Assembly (NCBI RefSeq): GCF_003609635.1
Contig: NZ_MCIA01000034.1
Coordinates: forward strand, 264,205-321,061
Origin: Lacrimispora algidixylanolytica
Lineage (GTDB): Bacteria; Bacillota; Clostridia; Lachnospirales; Lachnospiraceae
Length of the DNA stretch: 56,857 nt
Reading direction: 5' to 3'
Within the stretch, counting starts at the first letter, position 1, and every line of letters starts with the position of its first letter. The translations under genes were made by a program, and so were the position numbers. Below, piece by piece: positions 9,195 to 17,571 of the stretch. The notes under the pieces were generated by a model, which saw only the letters and a list, made by a program, of their open reading frames with translations, ran no database searches and had not been told where the DNA came from.

Positions 9195-10283
9195 TTATTC
9201 CCCTTTTTCCAGTATGGTTTTTAATATGGAAAGAAATTCTTCATTCTCTTTCCTTTGTTTTACGCAGATTCGATAATAAGTTCCATCAAGCCCTCTGTAA
9301 TTGCCACAGGAACGTATGAGAACCTTATTTGAAAGCATCTGATGATATAAAAGTTTATCTTCTCCGATGGCTTCTTCTCTGGTATCTTGAAAGAAAATAT
9401 AATTTGCCATGGAATTATAGACGTAAAATCCCAGAGAGGACAACTGACTTTTTAAAAATTCTCTCTCACTGGAAATAAGTTTCCTTGTATTCTTTACATA
9501 CTCTGTTTCTGATAATGCCGCTTCTCCCGCTGCCTGAGCAAGAGATGACACACTCCATGGCTGGCGCAGACTGTGTATTCGGTCCAGTAGATTCCGGTCA
9601 TAACAAATGCCATACCCCAATCGAATTCCTGCCATTGCATAAATCTTCGTAAATGCCTTAAGCAAAAAAACAGAGTGAAACTCCCGTTGATTCATAGATT
9701 CAAGGACCGAGTAACGTTGAGGTTCGTCAAGAAATTCGTTGAAACATTCATCCATCACGCAAAAAATCTGTTTGCTTTTGCAGTAGTCAAGAAGAACTTC
9801 CATGTCTTCCTTTAAAACAGCAAAGCCAGTCGGATTATTAGGATTGCATAAAAAGATCATACCAAACTGGATCCTGCTTTCTTCCATCCAGGAAATCAAC
9901 TCCTGCACGTTTAGCAAAAAACCAGTTTCTTTTTTCAACTCATAATAAGTGATATTACAAGAAACGGTATGAAGAGCCTGTTCATATTCCAAAAAAGAAG
10001 GGGTAATTAAAAGCGCCTCCTCAGGTCGAACCGCGGATACTACCTGAAAAATTAGGTCCGCTGCCCCATTCCCGCATACAATTGCTTCTTCGGAAACACC
10101 ATGAAATCCAGAAAGCTTTTTTCTAAGGGCTGATGACTGGCTGTCTGGATAACGAGAGGAATCCTCCACTGCATGGCAGATGGCCTCTCCCACCCTCTTT
10201 GGAAGTCCATAAGGATTAATATTTGCAGAATAATCTAGATTGACGCTATTGGTATAAATATCTCCACCGTGTTGGTATTCCAT
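9195..10283 (-). CDS. cobD: Threonine-phosphate decarboxylase (aminopropanol-phosphate synthesis)
   Basis: This is a PLP-dependent class I/II aminotransferase-fold enzyme of 362 residues. In the Salmonella nomenclature CobD decarboxylates L-threonine-O-3-phosphate to (R)-1-amino-2-propanol phosphate, the linker used by CbiB. Visible motifs are the N-terminal HGGDIYTN, the substrate-binding [10 protein letters not shown] and the Schiff-base lysine region [20 protein letters not shown]. Histidinol-phosphate aminotransferase is the nearest alternative, but the position between cbiB and cobQ favours CobD. Confidence 0.9.
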   Translation of the reverse strand: MEYQHGGDIYTNSVNLDYSANINPYGLPKRVGEAICHAVEDSSRYPDSQSSALRKKLSGFHGVSEEAIVCGNGAADLIFQVVSAVRPEEALLITPSFLEYEQALHTVSCNITYYELKKETGFLLNVQELISWMEESRIQFGMIFLCNPNNPTGFAVLKEDMEVLLDYCKSKQIFCVMDECFNEFLDEPQRYSVLESMNQREFHSVFLLKAFTKIYAMAGIRLGYGICYDRNLLDRIHSLRQPWSVSSLAQAAGEAALSETEYVKNTRKLISSEREFLKSQLSSLGFYVYNSMANYIFFQDTREEAIGEDKLLYHQMLSNKVLIRSCGNYRGLDGTYYRICVKQRKENEEFLSILKTILEKGE

Positions 10284-10311
10284 GTTTCTCTCCTGTATTC
10301 AATAAACAATA

Positions 10312-11310
10312 TTAAGCGGTAAGGAAAAGTAGTATGACAACTGGAGCCAGAGCAAGAATATAAGTTACCGTCATAAGGTCATTGGCCCTGCGGATATCTA
10401 TATATTCTACGGGCCTTATGGGATCTCCAATGGTTGGCTTTTCATACAATTTTCCAAAATAGTAAGCATTTCCTGCCAGCTCAATTTGCAATACTCCTGC
10501 ACAGACGGATTCTGTCTGAGCTGAATTGGGGCTTTTGTGATGGAATCGGTCCCGTTTAAATATCTTAACTCCCATATTCCCGTTGTAAGGTTTTGTACCG
10601 TTTATGGTTTGTCTGGAAAAAAGCTGACACAAATATCCGGCAGCCATCATAAGACCTGCTGAAATTCTTGAGGGGATATAATTGCAAACATCATCAAGCC
10701 TGGCGGCTGTTCTGCCAAACCACAAGTAACGATCATTTTTATATCCAATCATGGAATCCATGGTATTGACCGCTTTATAAAGACAAATTCCAATTCCTCC
10801 AAAAAAAATCATGGAAAGTAGGGGAGCAATTACACCATCCGAGGTATTTTCTGCCACAGTTTCAATGGTTGCTTTCGCAATCCCTTCCTCAGAAAGGGAT
10901 TTCGTATCTCTTCCTACAATCATGGAAACGGCTGTTCTCGCTTCCTCCACATCCCCATTTTTAAAGGCCGTTAAAACCTTCATACTTTCAGAGCGAAGAG
11001 AGCGCCACGCCATCATCTGATAACATATCAGGCTTTCCAATGCAAACCAAAGATAAGGAGATATTAAATAAGCACCGGTAAGTAAAAGTGCTGCGATTGC
11101 GCCTGTTATCAATAGCACGAAAAATACCAACCAGCGTCCGGCTAATCGCTCTCCTTTTTCCCCTTTAGAAAACCGTCCTCTGAAAGTTTTCTCCAGCTTG
11201 CCTATTAAGTTACCGATTCCACAAACCGGATGCCATAGCCATCTTGGATCTCCAAAACAAAAGTCCAACAAACAGCCCATAAGCACTGCCAATAAATGTA
11301 GTTGAATCAT
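10312..11310 (-). CDS. cbiB: Adenosylcobinamide-phosphate synthase, membrane protein
   Basis: CbiB joins adenosylcobyric acid to aminopropanol (phosphate) at the cytoplasmic membrane. The N-terminus has the family signature GDPRWLWHPVCGIG, and the interior has AENTSDGVIAPLLS and NTMDSMIGYKNDRY. Several hydrophobic segments are present, including about residues 60-95 and the C-terminal LAPVVILLFL. The 332-residue length is typical. It lies between the small CobU-like gene and cobD. Confidence 0.95.
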   Translation of the reverse strand: MIQLHLLAVLMGCLLDFCFGDPRWLWHPVCGIGNLIGKLEKTFRGRFSKGEKGERLAGRWLVFFVLLITGAIAALLLTGAYLISPYLWFALESLICYQMMAWRSLRSESMKVLTAFKNGDVEEARTAVSMIVGRDTKSLSEEGIAKATIETVAENTSDGVIAPLLSMIFFGGIGICLYKAVNTMDSMIGYKNDRYLWFGRTAARLDDVCNYIPSRISAGLMMAAGYLCQLFSRQTINGTKPYNGNMGVKIFKRDRFHHKSPNSAQTESVCAGVLQIELAGNAYYFGKLYEKPTIGDPIRPVEYIDIRRANDLMTVTYILALAPVVILLFLTA

Positions 11311-11330
11311 AGTCTCATCCCTTATATTCT

Positions 11331-11717
11331 CTATTTAATCCGTGTGGCAATGCCGCACACCAGACGGTATACTTCTTTTGACATCTTTGCTATACGCACA
11401 GAAGCTCTTCCTGCTTCTTCTCTCCACAGCCGATCTTCAAAATCCATGGGGACTATGCCACACCCCAGTTCATTGGTAATTATGATAACCTCAGGATTAT
11501 CCCTTTCCAATGTAGTAATAAAGTCTTCCACACTGGTTCCATCTTTTAATATACGTTTTATGTATTCATGAAAATCGTGTATGATAGAATGATTCGAAGC
11601 CGCATCGAAGGAATCTGTCTTTCCTTCTGCCACCAGCTTTTTCATACCCTTTTCTCCCGCTAGTTCCATGGCAAAATCTAATTTCCCTTGCCACGCGCCT
11701 CCTATGATCAGTATCAT
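11331..11717 (-). CDS. Short, degenerate CobU-like protein
   Basis: This 128-residue protein is clearly related to the C-terminal half of CobU (IIITNELGCGIVPMD, then REEAGRASVRIAKMSKEVYRLVCGI). It lacks about 50 residues including the segment that in CobU carries the guanylylated histidine (HRQMR in the full-length copy at 15943-16488). Its Walker A reads GGAWQGKL, with Leu replacing the usual Ser/Thr. It may therefore lack kinase or guanylyltransferase activity and act as a binding or regulatory subunit. It sits 20 bp upstream of cbiB inside an intact operon, with a good ribosome site (GGGCAGGATATG), so it looks like a maintained gene rather than debris. Function is unknown. Confidence 0.75.
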   Translation of the reverse strand: MILIIGGAWQGKLDFAMELAGEKGMKKLVAEGKTDSFDAASNHSIIHDFHEYIKRILKDGTSVEDFITTLERDNPEVIIITNELGCGIVPMDFEDRLWREEAGRASVRIAKMSKEVYRLVCGIATRIK

Positions 11718-11743
11718 ATCCTGCCCTTTCTTATGTTTGCACC

Positions 11744-12511
11744 TTAAATGAGATGGGACACCAATGCAAGTCCAGCTAACAAGGCCAGCTCACAGATCTG
11801 AAGAAAATACCCAGCCAAATCTCCTGTCAGTCCCCCAAATTCTCTCTTTGCCATGGTGTAGTAATACCAGTACACCAAAGAAGCAATTATAATAGTAGCG
11901 GCGACGGCATAAAAACCACCAAAGTACCAGATGCCAACCACTGCCACAATTATATAAAGAACCATAACAATTCCTACCGTTCTTTTATGAGCCGCACCGG
12001 AAAAAGAAGCGGCTAGTCCACTCTTTTTTGCAAGAGGAAATGTAACCACTGCCAGACCACTTAATGCCCGGGTCAAAATAAATATCATACCAAAAGCCGC
12101 AATCATCTCAGACTTTAACTCTCCAAACGCTGTGACATAAAGAAGTAGATACACACAGCAACCAATAATGGCAAATGCACCTGTATGAGGATCTTGTAAG
12201 ATCTCCAGTTTCTTCTCCCTTTCCATATGAGAGGATCTCGCATCTATGACATCGAGAAGACCATCCATATGGATTCCTCCGGTCACTAAAATAGGGAGTA
12301 CCACCGGAAACAACCAGCCAAAATAAGGAGTATCAAATGAATTGCTGATTCTACAAACTGCTAGTTGTAAAATCCCAATGACTACTCCAATCAGAGGAAA
12401 AAAGCACATGGCATACTTCATCCGCTCTTTGGTCCATTCTACCTGTGGCATAGGAATTCGGGAATACATAGAAAATGCAATCACAAAACTCCCCAATAAA
12501 TTCGTTATCAT
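11744..12511 (-). CDS. cobS: Adenosylcobinamide-GDP ribazoletransferase (cobalamin synthase)
   Basis: CobS is an integral membrane enzyme that joins adenosylcobinamide-GDP to alpha-ribazole (phosphate), completing the nucleotide loop. The family motif GGIHMDGLLDVIDARSS and the nearby DPHTGAFAII are present, with about six hydrophobic helices across 255 residues. It is the first gene of the second cobalamin block, behind its own candidate promoter, and works with CobU and CobT encoded in the first block. Confidence 0.95.
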   Translation of the reverse strand: MITNLLGSFVIAFSMYSRIPMPQVEWTKERMKYAMCFFPLIGVVIGILQLAVCRISNSFDTPYFGWLFPVVLPILVTGGIHMDGLLDVIDARSSHMEREKKLEILQDPHTGAFAIIGCCVYLLLYVTAFGELKSEMIAAFGMIFILTRALSGLAVVTFPLAKKSGLAASFSGAAHKRTVGIVMVLYIIVAVVGIWYFGGFYAVAATIIIASLVYWYYYTMAKREFGGLTGDLAGYFLQICELALLAGLALVSHLI

Positions 12512-12587
12512 CTTAACTACCTGCCTCTTTCATAACCTGTTCCTACATTCGAACATTTGATTGTCCTTCAATTTTAAACATAAAAAT

Positions 12588-12616
12588 ATAATACCACACA
12601 ATGCAGAAAATGTCAT
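12588..12616 (-). promoter_or_regulatory. Candidate promoter of the cobS block
   Basis: ATGACA (12611-12616) and TATTAT (12588-12593) on the minus strand are separated by exactly 17 bp, about 75 bp upstream of cobS. The short leader shows no B12-box and no large riboswitch-like fold. Confidence 0.6.
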
Positions 12617-12662
12617 TTCTATTCCAAAGACGTGAAGTGACTTTACCTTTAGACGCAGGAGA

Positions 12663-12742
12663 CAAAAAAGACAAGACCAATATATATCCCTAAAGTAAAC
12701 AGTGTCTATATAGATAAACTGTTACTTTGGATCTTGGTCTTG
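12663..12742 (-). terminator. Long two-part terminator after hydF
   Basis: The outer stem is CAAGACCAA (12672-12680) with TTGGTCTTG (12734-12742). The inner stem is AAAGTAAACAGT with ACTGTTACTTT, differing by one bulged base. TTTTTT follows on the minus strand. It separates the hyd operon from the cobS promoter. Confidence 0.85.
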
Positions 12743-12764
12743 CCTTTTCTTACCCTTAACTTAG

Positions 12765-13961
12765 TTATGGTATCATGTTCCCCAAATCAGGAAGTACCAT
12801 AAGACTTCTCTTTAATATACCATTCATATAAGCGATGGTGATTCCGTAGTTGGTAAATGGTACACCAGCATCGTCTGCACATTTCCTGCGATATTCCATC
12901 TCTCTTTCATTGAGCATACAACCTCCACAGTGGATAATCAGGTCATAGGAAGAAATATCCTCTGGAAACTCTCTGCCGGAAGTAGTTTCGATGATTAGTT
13001 TCTTTCCGGTGAATTCCTTAAGCCACCGAGGCAGCTTTACAGTCCCAATATCATCGCACTGCCGGTGGTGGGTACAACCCTCGGAAATAAGTACTTTATC
13101 CCCGTCCTTTAAGTCGGAAAGAACAGAAACGCCTTTGACTGAATCCTCCAAAAAGCCCTTATACCTTGCCATTAAAATGGAAAAAGAAGTGAGGAGGATG
13201 TCGTCTGGAGTATCTTTATTCACCTGCTCAAAGGCCTGGCTGTCTGTGATAACAAGAGCTGGCTTCGTTCCAAGTTTACGAAGAGTCTCCTTTAGCTCCG
13301 TATCGCGTACGGAAATGGCTACTGCTCCCGCTTCTAAGATATCACGAATCGTCTGTTGTTGAGGCAATATAAGCCGTCCTTTGGGAGCTGCCGTATCAAT
13401 GGGAATTACAAGAACCACCAAATCAAGGGGCTTTAATAAATCACCCACAATCTTCATCTTGGCATCTCCCGTGTGAACAAGCGCTCCAATGCGTTCCTTC
13501 AATTCATGGATAAATAGACCTTCGGTTGCACTGACAGCTAAACCATCTGAGTATTCCTGATTGCCGCTTTCATCACACTTATTATACGCTACCACGTAAG
13601 GTATTTTCTTTTCTACAAAAAGACGGATCAGTTCTTCATCAATTTCGGTTTTTCCTAGAGTTGCATCAACAACTAATACAGCACAGTCTGACCGGTTTAG
13701 GATCTGTTTTGTTTTTCTAACTCTCATTTCCCCCAAGGCTCCCTCGTCATCAAAGCCAGGGGTGTCAATGATTACTACCGGTCCCATGGGAAGAAGCTCC
13801 ATGGATTTATAAACCGGGTCTGTGGTGGTACCTTTTATATCAGATACGACGGATAGTTCCTGTCCAGTCACTGCATTAACTACACTGGATTTACCTGCAT
13901 TGCGCCGACCAAAAAAGCCGATGTGTACCCGTTCCGATGACGGTGTCTCGTTAAGTCCCAT
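12765..13961 (-). CDS. hydF: [FeFe]-hydrogenase H-cluster maturation GTPase
   Basis: HydF is the GTPase scaffold that assembles the 2Fe subcluster and delivers it to apo-hydrogenase. The N-terminal TrmE/Era-like GTPase has the P-loop GRRNAGKSS, the GTT switch (DIKGTTTDP), DTPGFDD and the base-specificity motif NKCD. The C-terminal Fe-S domain has the ligands CTHHRQ and HCGGC in the family pattern CxH...HCxxC. The 398-residue length is normal. It lies 31 bp after hydG. hydE and the hydrogenase structural genes are not in the window. Confidence 0.95.
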   Translation of the reverse strand: MGLNETPSSERVHIGFFGRRNAGKSSVVNAVTGQELSVVSDIKGTTTDPVYKSMELLPMGPVVIIDTPGFDDEGALGEMRVRKTKQILNRSDCAVLVVDATLGKTEIDEELIRLFVEKKIPYVVAYNKCDESGNQEYSDGLAVSATEGLFIHELKERIGALVHTGDAKMKIVGDLLKPLDLVVLVIPIDTAAPKGRLILPQQQTIRDILEAGAVAISVRDTELKETLRKLGTKPALVITDSQAFEQVNKDTPDDILLTSFSILMARYKGFLEDSVKGVSVLSDLKDGDKVLISEGCTHHRQCDDIGTVKLPRWLKEFTGKKLIIETTSGREFPEDISSYDLIIHCGGCMLNEREMEYRRKCADDAGVPFTNYGITIAYMNGILKRSLMVLPDLGNMIP

Positions 13962-13992
13962 GCTTTCACCTCATTATTCGTAAGTGTATGTG

Positions 13993-15408
13993 TTAGAAAC
14001 GGAAATCCCTGATGCCTTCTTCGATTTTATTTAAATGATCTTCGCAAATCAGTCTTACTTTTTCCTTTGGAATACGATCAAGTTCCGCTTCAATCAGTGT
14101 CTCTCCCACTTTTTTAGTTTCTTCTGAGGCATAATCCATTAAATATTCCTTTAATGTCATAAGGGCATTTGGCTGACAGCAGTTATGAATCTGACCGCTC
14201 TTTAAAAGTTTCATAAAACGATCTCCGGTTCTTCCCTCTCTGTAGCATGCCGTACAAAACGACGGGATGTATCCCATATCCATGAGCCAGCGCACGACTT
14301 CGTCTAAAGAACGCTGATCCGAAACATCAAATTGCTCTGTATCCGTTGGACGCTCTTCGTCCTGATATCCACCTACGCTTGTTCTGGAAGCACCACTTAT
14401 TTGGGATACTCCAAGACGGAGGACGTTTTCCCTAACTGCCTGACTCTCACGAGTGGAAATAATCATTCCCGTATAAGGAACGGAAACGCGAATCAGGGCA
14501 CATAATTTGGCAAAGATCTCATCATCAATCCCGTTAGCAAATGTAGATGGGTCAATATCATCCGCTGCTTTGATCCGGGGAACACTAATGGTATGAGGTC
14601 CTACCCCTTTTGCCGCTTCCAGATGTTCCGCATGCATCAAAAGTCCTGCAAACTCATACTTATAACGTTCCAGACCAAAAAGTACGCCTAATCCCACATC
14701 ATCGACACCGCCATCCATGGCCCTGTCCATTGCCTCTGTATGGTAAGCATAATCATGCTTAGGTCCTGTTGGGTGAAGCATTTCATAGCTTTCCTTATGA
14801 TATGTTTCCTGAAAAAGAATATAGGTTCCGATTCCTGCTTCTTTCAACTTACGATAATTGTCTACTGAAGTTGCAGCAATGTTAACATTCACTCTTCGAA
14901 TGTCACCGTTCTTATGTTTGATGGAGTAAATGGTCTCAATGCATTCCAAAATATACTCTATTGGGTTATTCACAGGGTCCTCTCCTGCTTCAATGACAAT
15001 ACGCTTATGTCCCATATCTTGAAGGGCAACGACTTCTTTTCTTACCTCTTCCTGAGTCAGTTTCTTTCTTGCAATATGCTTGTTCTTTAGGTGGTAAGGG
15101 CAATAAGTACAGCCGTTAACACAATAGTTCGAGAGATACAAGGGGGCAAACATAACAATGCGGTTTCCGTAAAAGCCTTTCTTGATCTTCTCTGCCAAAG
15201 AGTAGAGCTCCTGAATCTTTTCAGGGATGTCACAGGCTAAGAGCACTGAAGCCTCCCGATGTGTCAGCCCCTTTAAACTTTCTGCTTTCTTAATGATCTC
15301 GTCGATCAGTTCCACATTGTTTTTGTTTTTTTCCGCATAATCAAGTGTTTCTAGAATTTCTTCGTGTGAAATGAATTCTTCCGCCTTCAGCGATTTTGGA
15401 TCATACAT
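13993..15408 (-). CDS. hydG: [FeFe]-hydrogenase H-cluster radical SAM maturase (tyrosine lyase)
   Basis: HydG cleaves tyrosine to p-cresol, CO and cyanide and builds an Fe(CO)(CN) synthon for the H-cluster. The radical-SAM cluster motif CVNGCTYC (Cx3Cx2C) is present. The C-terminal auxiliary-cluster motif begins CTACYREGRTGDRF and ends in NCC, matching Cx2Cx22C. Length is 471 residues, as expected. The ribosome site AAAGGAAG precedes the start. About 100 bp separate it from the regulator upstream, with no clear promoter or terminator. Confidence 0.97.
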   Translation of the reverse strand: MYDPKSLKAEEFISHEEILETLDYAEKNKNNVELIDEIIKKAESLKGLTHREASVLLACDIPEKIQELYSLAEKIKKGFYGNRIVMFAPLYLSNYCVNGCTYCPYHLKNKHIARKKLTQEEVRKEVVALQDMGHKRIVIEAGEDPVNNPIEYILECIETIYSIKHKNGDIRRVNVNIAATSVDNYRKLKEAGIGTYILFQETYHKESYEMLHPTGPKHDYAYHTEAMDRAMDGGVDDVGLGVLFGLERYKYEFAGLLMHAEHLEAAKGVGPHTISVPRIKAADDIDPSTFANGIDDEIFAKLCALIRVSVPYTGMIISTRESQAVRENVLRLGVSQISGASRTSVGGYQDEERPTDTEQFDVSDQRSLDEVVRWLMDMGYIPSFCTACYREGRTGDRFMKLLKSGQIHNCCQPNALMTLKEYLMDYASEETKKVGETLIEAELDRIPKEKVRLICEDHLNKIEEGIRDFRF

Positions 15409-15508
15409 ATGTGACTTCCTTTCTTTAGGGTCAGCGTTTTGCTTCTCCCTCAGTGGTATATTACTTCATAGGACGTGAGCCCTTTGAAATACTTTTTATT
15501 GTGCTTTT

Positions 15509-15763
15509 TTATGAGCCACTTACTCCTTGGTAGGCTGTCTTTGAACTGATCCCTTTTAGCTTACCAATCTTACCAGTCAATGCAGAAATGGCGGTCTGTG
15601 CCCCATCCACCGCAATGCTGATGATACTCACACCTTTTTGAGGATATGGAATTCCCATACGCCCAATGATAATTTGCCGGTAATCATGAAGGATATCATT
15701 TAAAAGCTCTATGGATTCTTCCTCCTCCACTACAATCCCGATCACAGCAATTCTAGTTTCCAT
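15509..15763 (-). CDS. Iron-only hydrogenase system regulator (TM1266 family)
   Basis: This 84-residue protein has the small ACT/NikR-C-like fold of the family annotated as putative iron-only hydrogenase system regulator. It begins ETRIAVIGIVVEEEES and continues with HDYRQIIIGRMGIPY and a conserved central GVSIISIAVDG. No separate DNA-binding domain is visible, so the regulatory role is an association known from genome context. It is the first gene of the operon, with GGAGG upstream, and precedes hydG and hydF. Confidence 0.85.
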   Translation of the reverse strand: METRIAVIGIVVEEEESIELLNDILHDYRQIIIGRMGIPYPQKGVSIISIAVDGAQTAISALTGKIGKLKGISSKTAYQGVSGS

Positions 15764-15810
15764 GTCTGTTCCTCCGTTTTTAACACTTCCCAGGGGCTTT
15801 TACAGAATAA

Positions 15811-15838
15811 GAAAAACCGCACCAAATTAAGGTGCGGC
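15811..15838 (-). terminator. Terminator or attenuator in the hyd leader
   Basis: CCGCACC (15817-15823) and GGTGCGG (15831-15837) form a stable stem followed by TTTTTC on the minus strand. It lies between the hyd promoter (15914-15942) and the first hyd gene. Transcripts from that promoter must pass it, so it may be an attenuator; it would also end the cobU-side operon. Confidence 0.8.
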
Positions 15839-15902
15839 AAACAAAACAGTCCCCAAATGCCGAACCTTCCACCTCAAACAATGTTTTCGGTGTCAGGATG
15901 CT

Positions 15903-15926
15903 ACTATGTTAAGATAATAACATAGT
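15903..15926. promoter_or_regulatory. 9-bp-arm operator-like dyad over the hyd -10 box
   Basis: ACTATGTTA (15903-15911) and TAACATAGT (15918-15926) are perfect inverted repeats with a 6-bp gap. They cover the -10 hexamer at 15914-15919. No T-tract follows, so this is an operator candidate rather than a terminator. Confidence 0.7.
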
Positions 15927-15942
15927 TGAGGATTTTTTTCAA
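15914..15942 (-). promoter_or_regulatory. Promoter of the hyd maturation operon
   Basis: TTGAAA (15937-15942) and TATTAT (15914-15919) are separated by exactly 17 bp on the minus strand. The -35 box begins directly after the cobU stop codon. Confidence 0.7.
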
Positions 15943-16488
15943 TTAATTTCCTTTGATATTTATCGGAATTCCAGCAACAACTTCAATGACACAATCTGCT
16001 ATCTGGGCAAGCTTTTCATTGATCCTGGCCAGGGTTCTCCGGTATTCATTGGTCTGGCTGCTGTAGCTGTCTCCATCAGAAAAAACTTCATTGGTTACAA
16101 TAGTGACATTTACAGTCTGGTTTTTTATCTGATGGATTCCTTTCAGGATTTCCTCCACGGTTTCATCGGGAGTTAATAAGATTTCTTCTTTTTCTCCAAG
16201 GCCGAAAAGCTCGTTGGATACAAGGTTTGACATGCACTCCAAAAGGACTACGGAGTTACGGTTCCCTTCTGAAACATGGAGGTCTTTTAGATTTCGATAG
16301 CACTCCACCGTTTCAAACCCTTTTTTTGCTCTCATCTGCCTGTGCCTGAGAATCCGTTTTTCACATTCTTCATCCCAGGGCTTCATAGTAGCAATATAAA
16401 TCCGTGTTCCTTCTGATCTGCTGGTGATTACATTTTCTGCATATTCTGATTTTCCGCTTCCACTCCCACCTATAACCAAGGTTAGCAT
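15943..16488 (-). CDS. cobU: Adenosylcobinamide kinase / adenosylcobinamide-phosphate guanylyltransferase
   Basis: CobU phosphorylates adenosylcobinamide and then transfers GMP from GTP to it. This full-length copy (181 residues) has a proper Walker A (GGSGSGKS), the segment RHRQMR carrying the histidine that is guanylylated in the family, and the C-terminal region TNEVFSDG...RRTLARINEKLAQIAD. The start overlaps the cobT stop (TAATG) with GGGAGG upstream. A second, degenerate relative is encoded at 11331-11717. Confidence 0.95.
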   Translation of the reverse strand: MLTLVIGGSGSGKSEYAENVITSRSEGTRIYIATMKPWDEECEKRILRHRQMRAKKGFETVECYRNLKDLHVSEGNRNSVVLLECMSNLVSNELFGLGEKEEILLTPDETVEEILKGIHQIKNQTVNVTIVTNEVFSDGDSYSSQTNEYRRTLARINEKLAQIADCVIEVVAGIPINIKGN

Positions 16489-17567
16489 TATGCACCTCCC
16501 AAGGGCTTATACTCTTCAATCTTGATATCTTCAAAAGAGCTCATTCTCTGATAGATGTCTGATGCCATGGTAAGAAGAGGAATCGCCGCAACTGCACCAC
16601 TTCCCTCTCCAAGGCAAAGACCAGCCTGAATGAGTGGGGACAGTTTCAGCTCATCAAGAACCAGCTTGCCTGCCGGCTCAGCAGACACATGGGAAGCAAG
16701 CATAAAATCACAGCAGCCAGGATGGATCTTTTCTGCTGCCAGTGCAGCCGCTCCAGAGATAAATCCATCCAATAGAATTGGAACCCGGTAGATCGCGCCT
16801 CCTAAAAAGACTCCGGTGAGTCCGGCTAGATCAAACCCTCCTACTTTAGAAAGGACATCCACTCCGTCCTTACAAGAAGGTTTATAGAGGTTTATCGCTT
16901 CTGAAATGACTTTCATCTTTCGGAGCAGACCCTCGTCACTTAACCCTGCGCCTCTTCCCGTCAAAAGCCTGGGATCCATACCTAATAACATAGACGTGAC
17001 AGCGCTGCTTGTAGTTGTATTGCCGATTCCCATTTCTCCTGTGGCTATGAGCCGATATCCGGCATCCACCAAAGTTTTAACAAGAGAGATTCCAGTCTCA
17101 ATTGCCTTTATGGTCTCCTGTCTGGTCATAGCTGGTTCTTTTGCAAAGTTTTTGGTGCTATAAGCCAGTTTTTTTCGAATTAAGGGATAACGTTCCCCTG
17201 ATACAAGTTCTCTAGCAACACCTATATCCACAGGAAATACATCTACGCCGGCCCTCTCCGACATAATACATACACTGCTGTTTCCATTGGTCATGTTTTC
17301 GGTTACAACAGCTGTTACTTCCACGCCTGTTTGCGTAACCCCTTCTTCTACGATTCCATTATCACCACACATGATGACAAGTGCCCGTTTTTCTATATCC
17401 ACCCTTGATGTCTGGCTAATCCCGGCTATTTTAATCAGGTCCTCTTCCAGCACACCAAGGCTATAGAGAGGTTTTGCTACGCGACTCCATCTGATACGGG
17501 TCATTTCCATGGCTTCTTGATCTAGTGGAGTGATTCCTGATAAGTATTGTTTTAATTCCTCAACCAT
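16488..17567 (-). CDS. cobT: Nicotinate-nucleotide:dimethylbenzimidazole phosphoribosyltransferase
   Basis: CobT transfers phosphoribose from nicotinate mononucleotide to the lower-ligand base, giving alpha-ribazole phosphate. Family motifs are visible: MCGDNGIVEEGVTQTG, the GEMGIGNTTTSSA loop and TGRGAGLSDEGL. The C-terminal ICLGEGSGA-type segment reads LCLGEGSGAVAAIPLL. Length (359) is typical. It lies 4 bp after cbiA and overlaps cobU. The actual lower-ligand base used cannot be told from this sequence. Confidence 0.95.
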   Translation of the reverse strand: MVEELKQYLSGITPLDQEAMEMTRIRWSRVAKPLYSLGVLEEDLIKIAGISQTSRVDIEKRALVIMCGDNGIVEEGVTQTGVEVTAVVTENMTNGNSSVCIMSERAGVDVFPVDIGVARELVSGERYPLIRKKLAYSTKNFAKEPAMTRQETIKAIETGISLVKTLVDAGYRLIATGEMGIGNTTTSSAVTSMLLGMDPRLLTGRGAGLSDEGLLRKMKVISEAINLYKPSCKDGVDVLSKVGGFDLAGLTGVFLGGAIYRVPILLDGFISGAAALAAEKIHPGCCDFMLASHVSAEPAGKLVLDELKLSPLIQAGLCLGEGSGAVAAIPLLTMASDIYQRMSSFEDIKIEEYKPLGGA

Positions 17568-17571
17568 ATCA

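Noticed and set aside
12650-12670. CAGGAGAC on the plus strand, considered as a B12 box
   Set aside because: It is on the wrong strand for the cobS block, lacks flanking conserved sequence and overlaps the hydF terminator.
15780-15910. hyd leader as a known SAM, TPP, ZTP or cobalamin riboswitch
   Set aside because: The leader is too short and the conserved cores of these classes were not found; it is kept only as an unassigned leader candidate.
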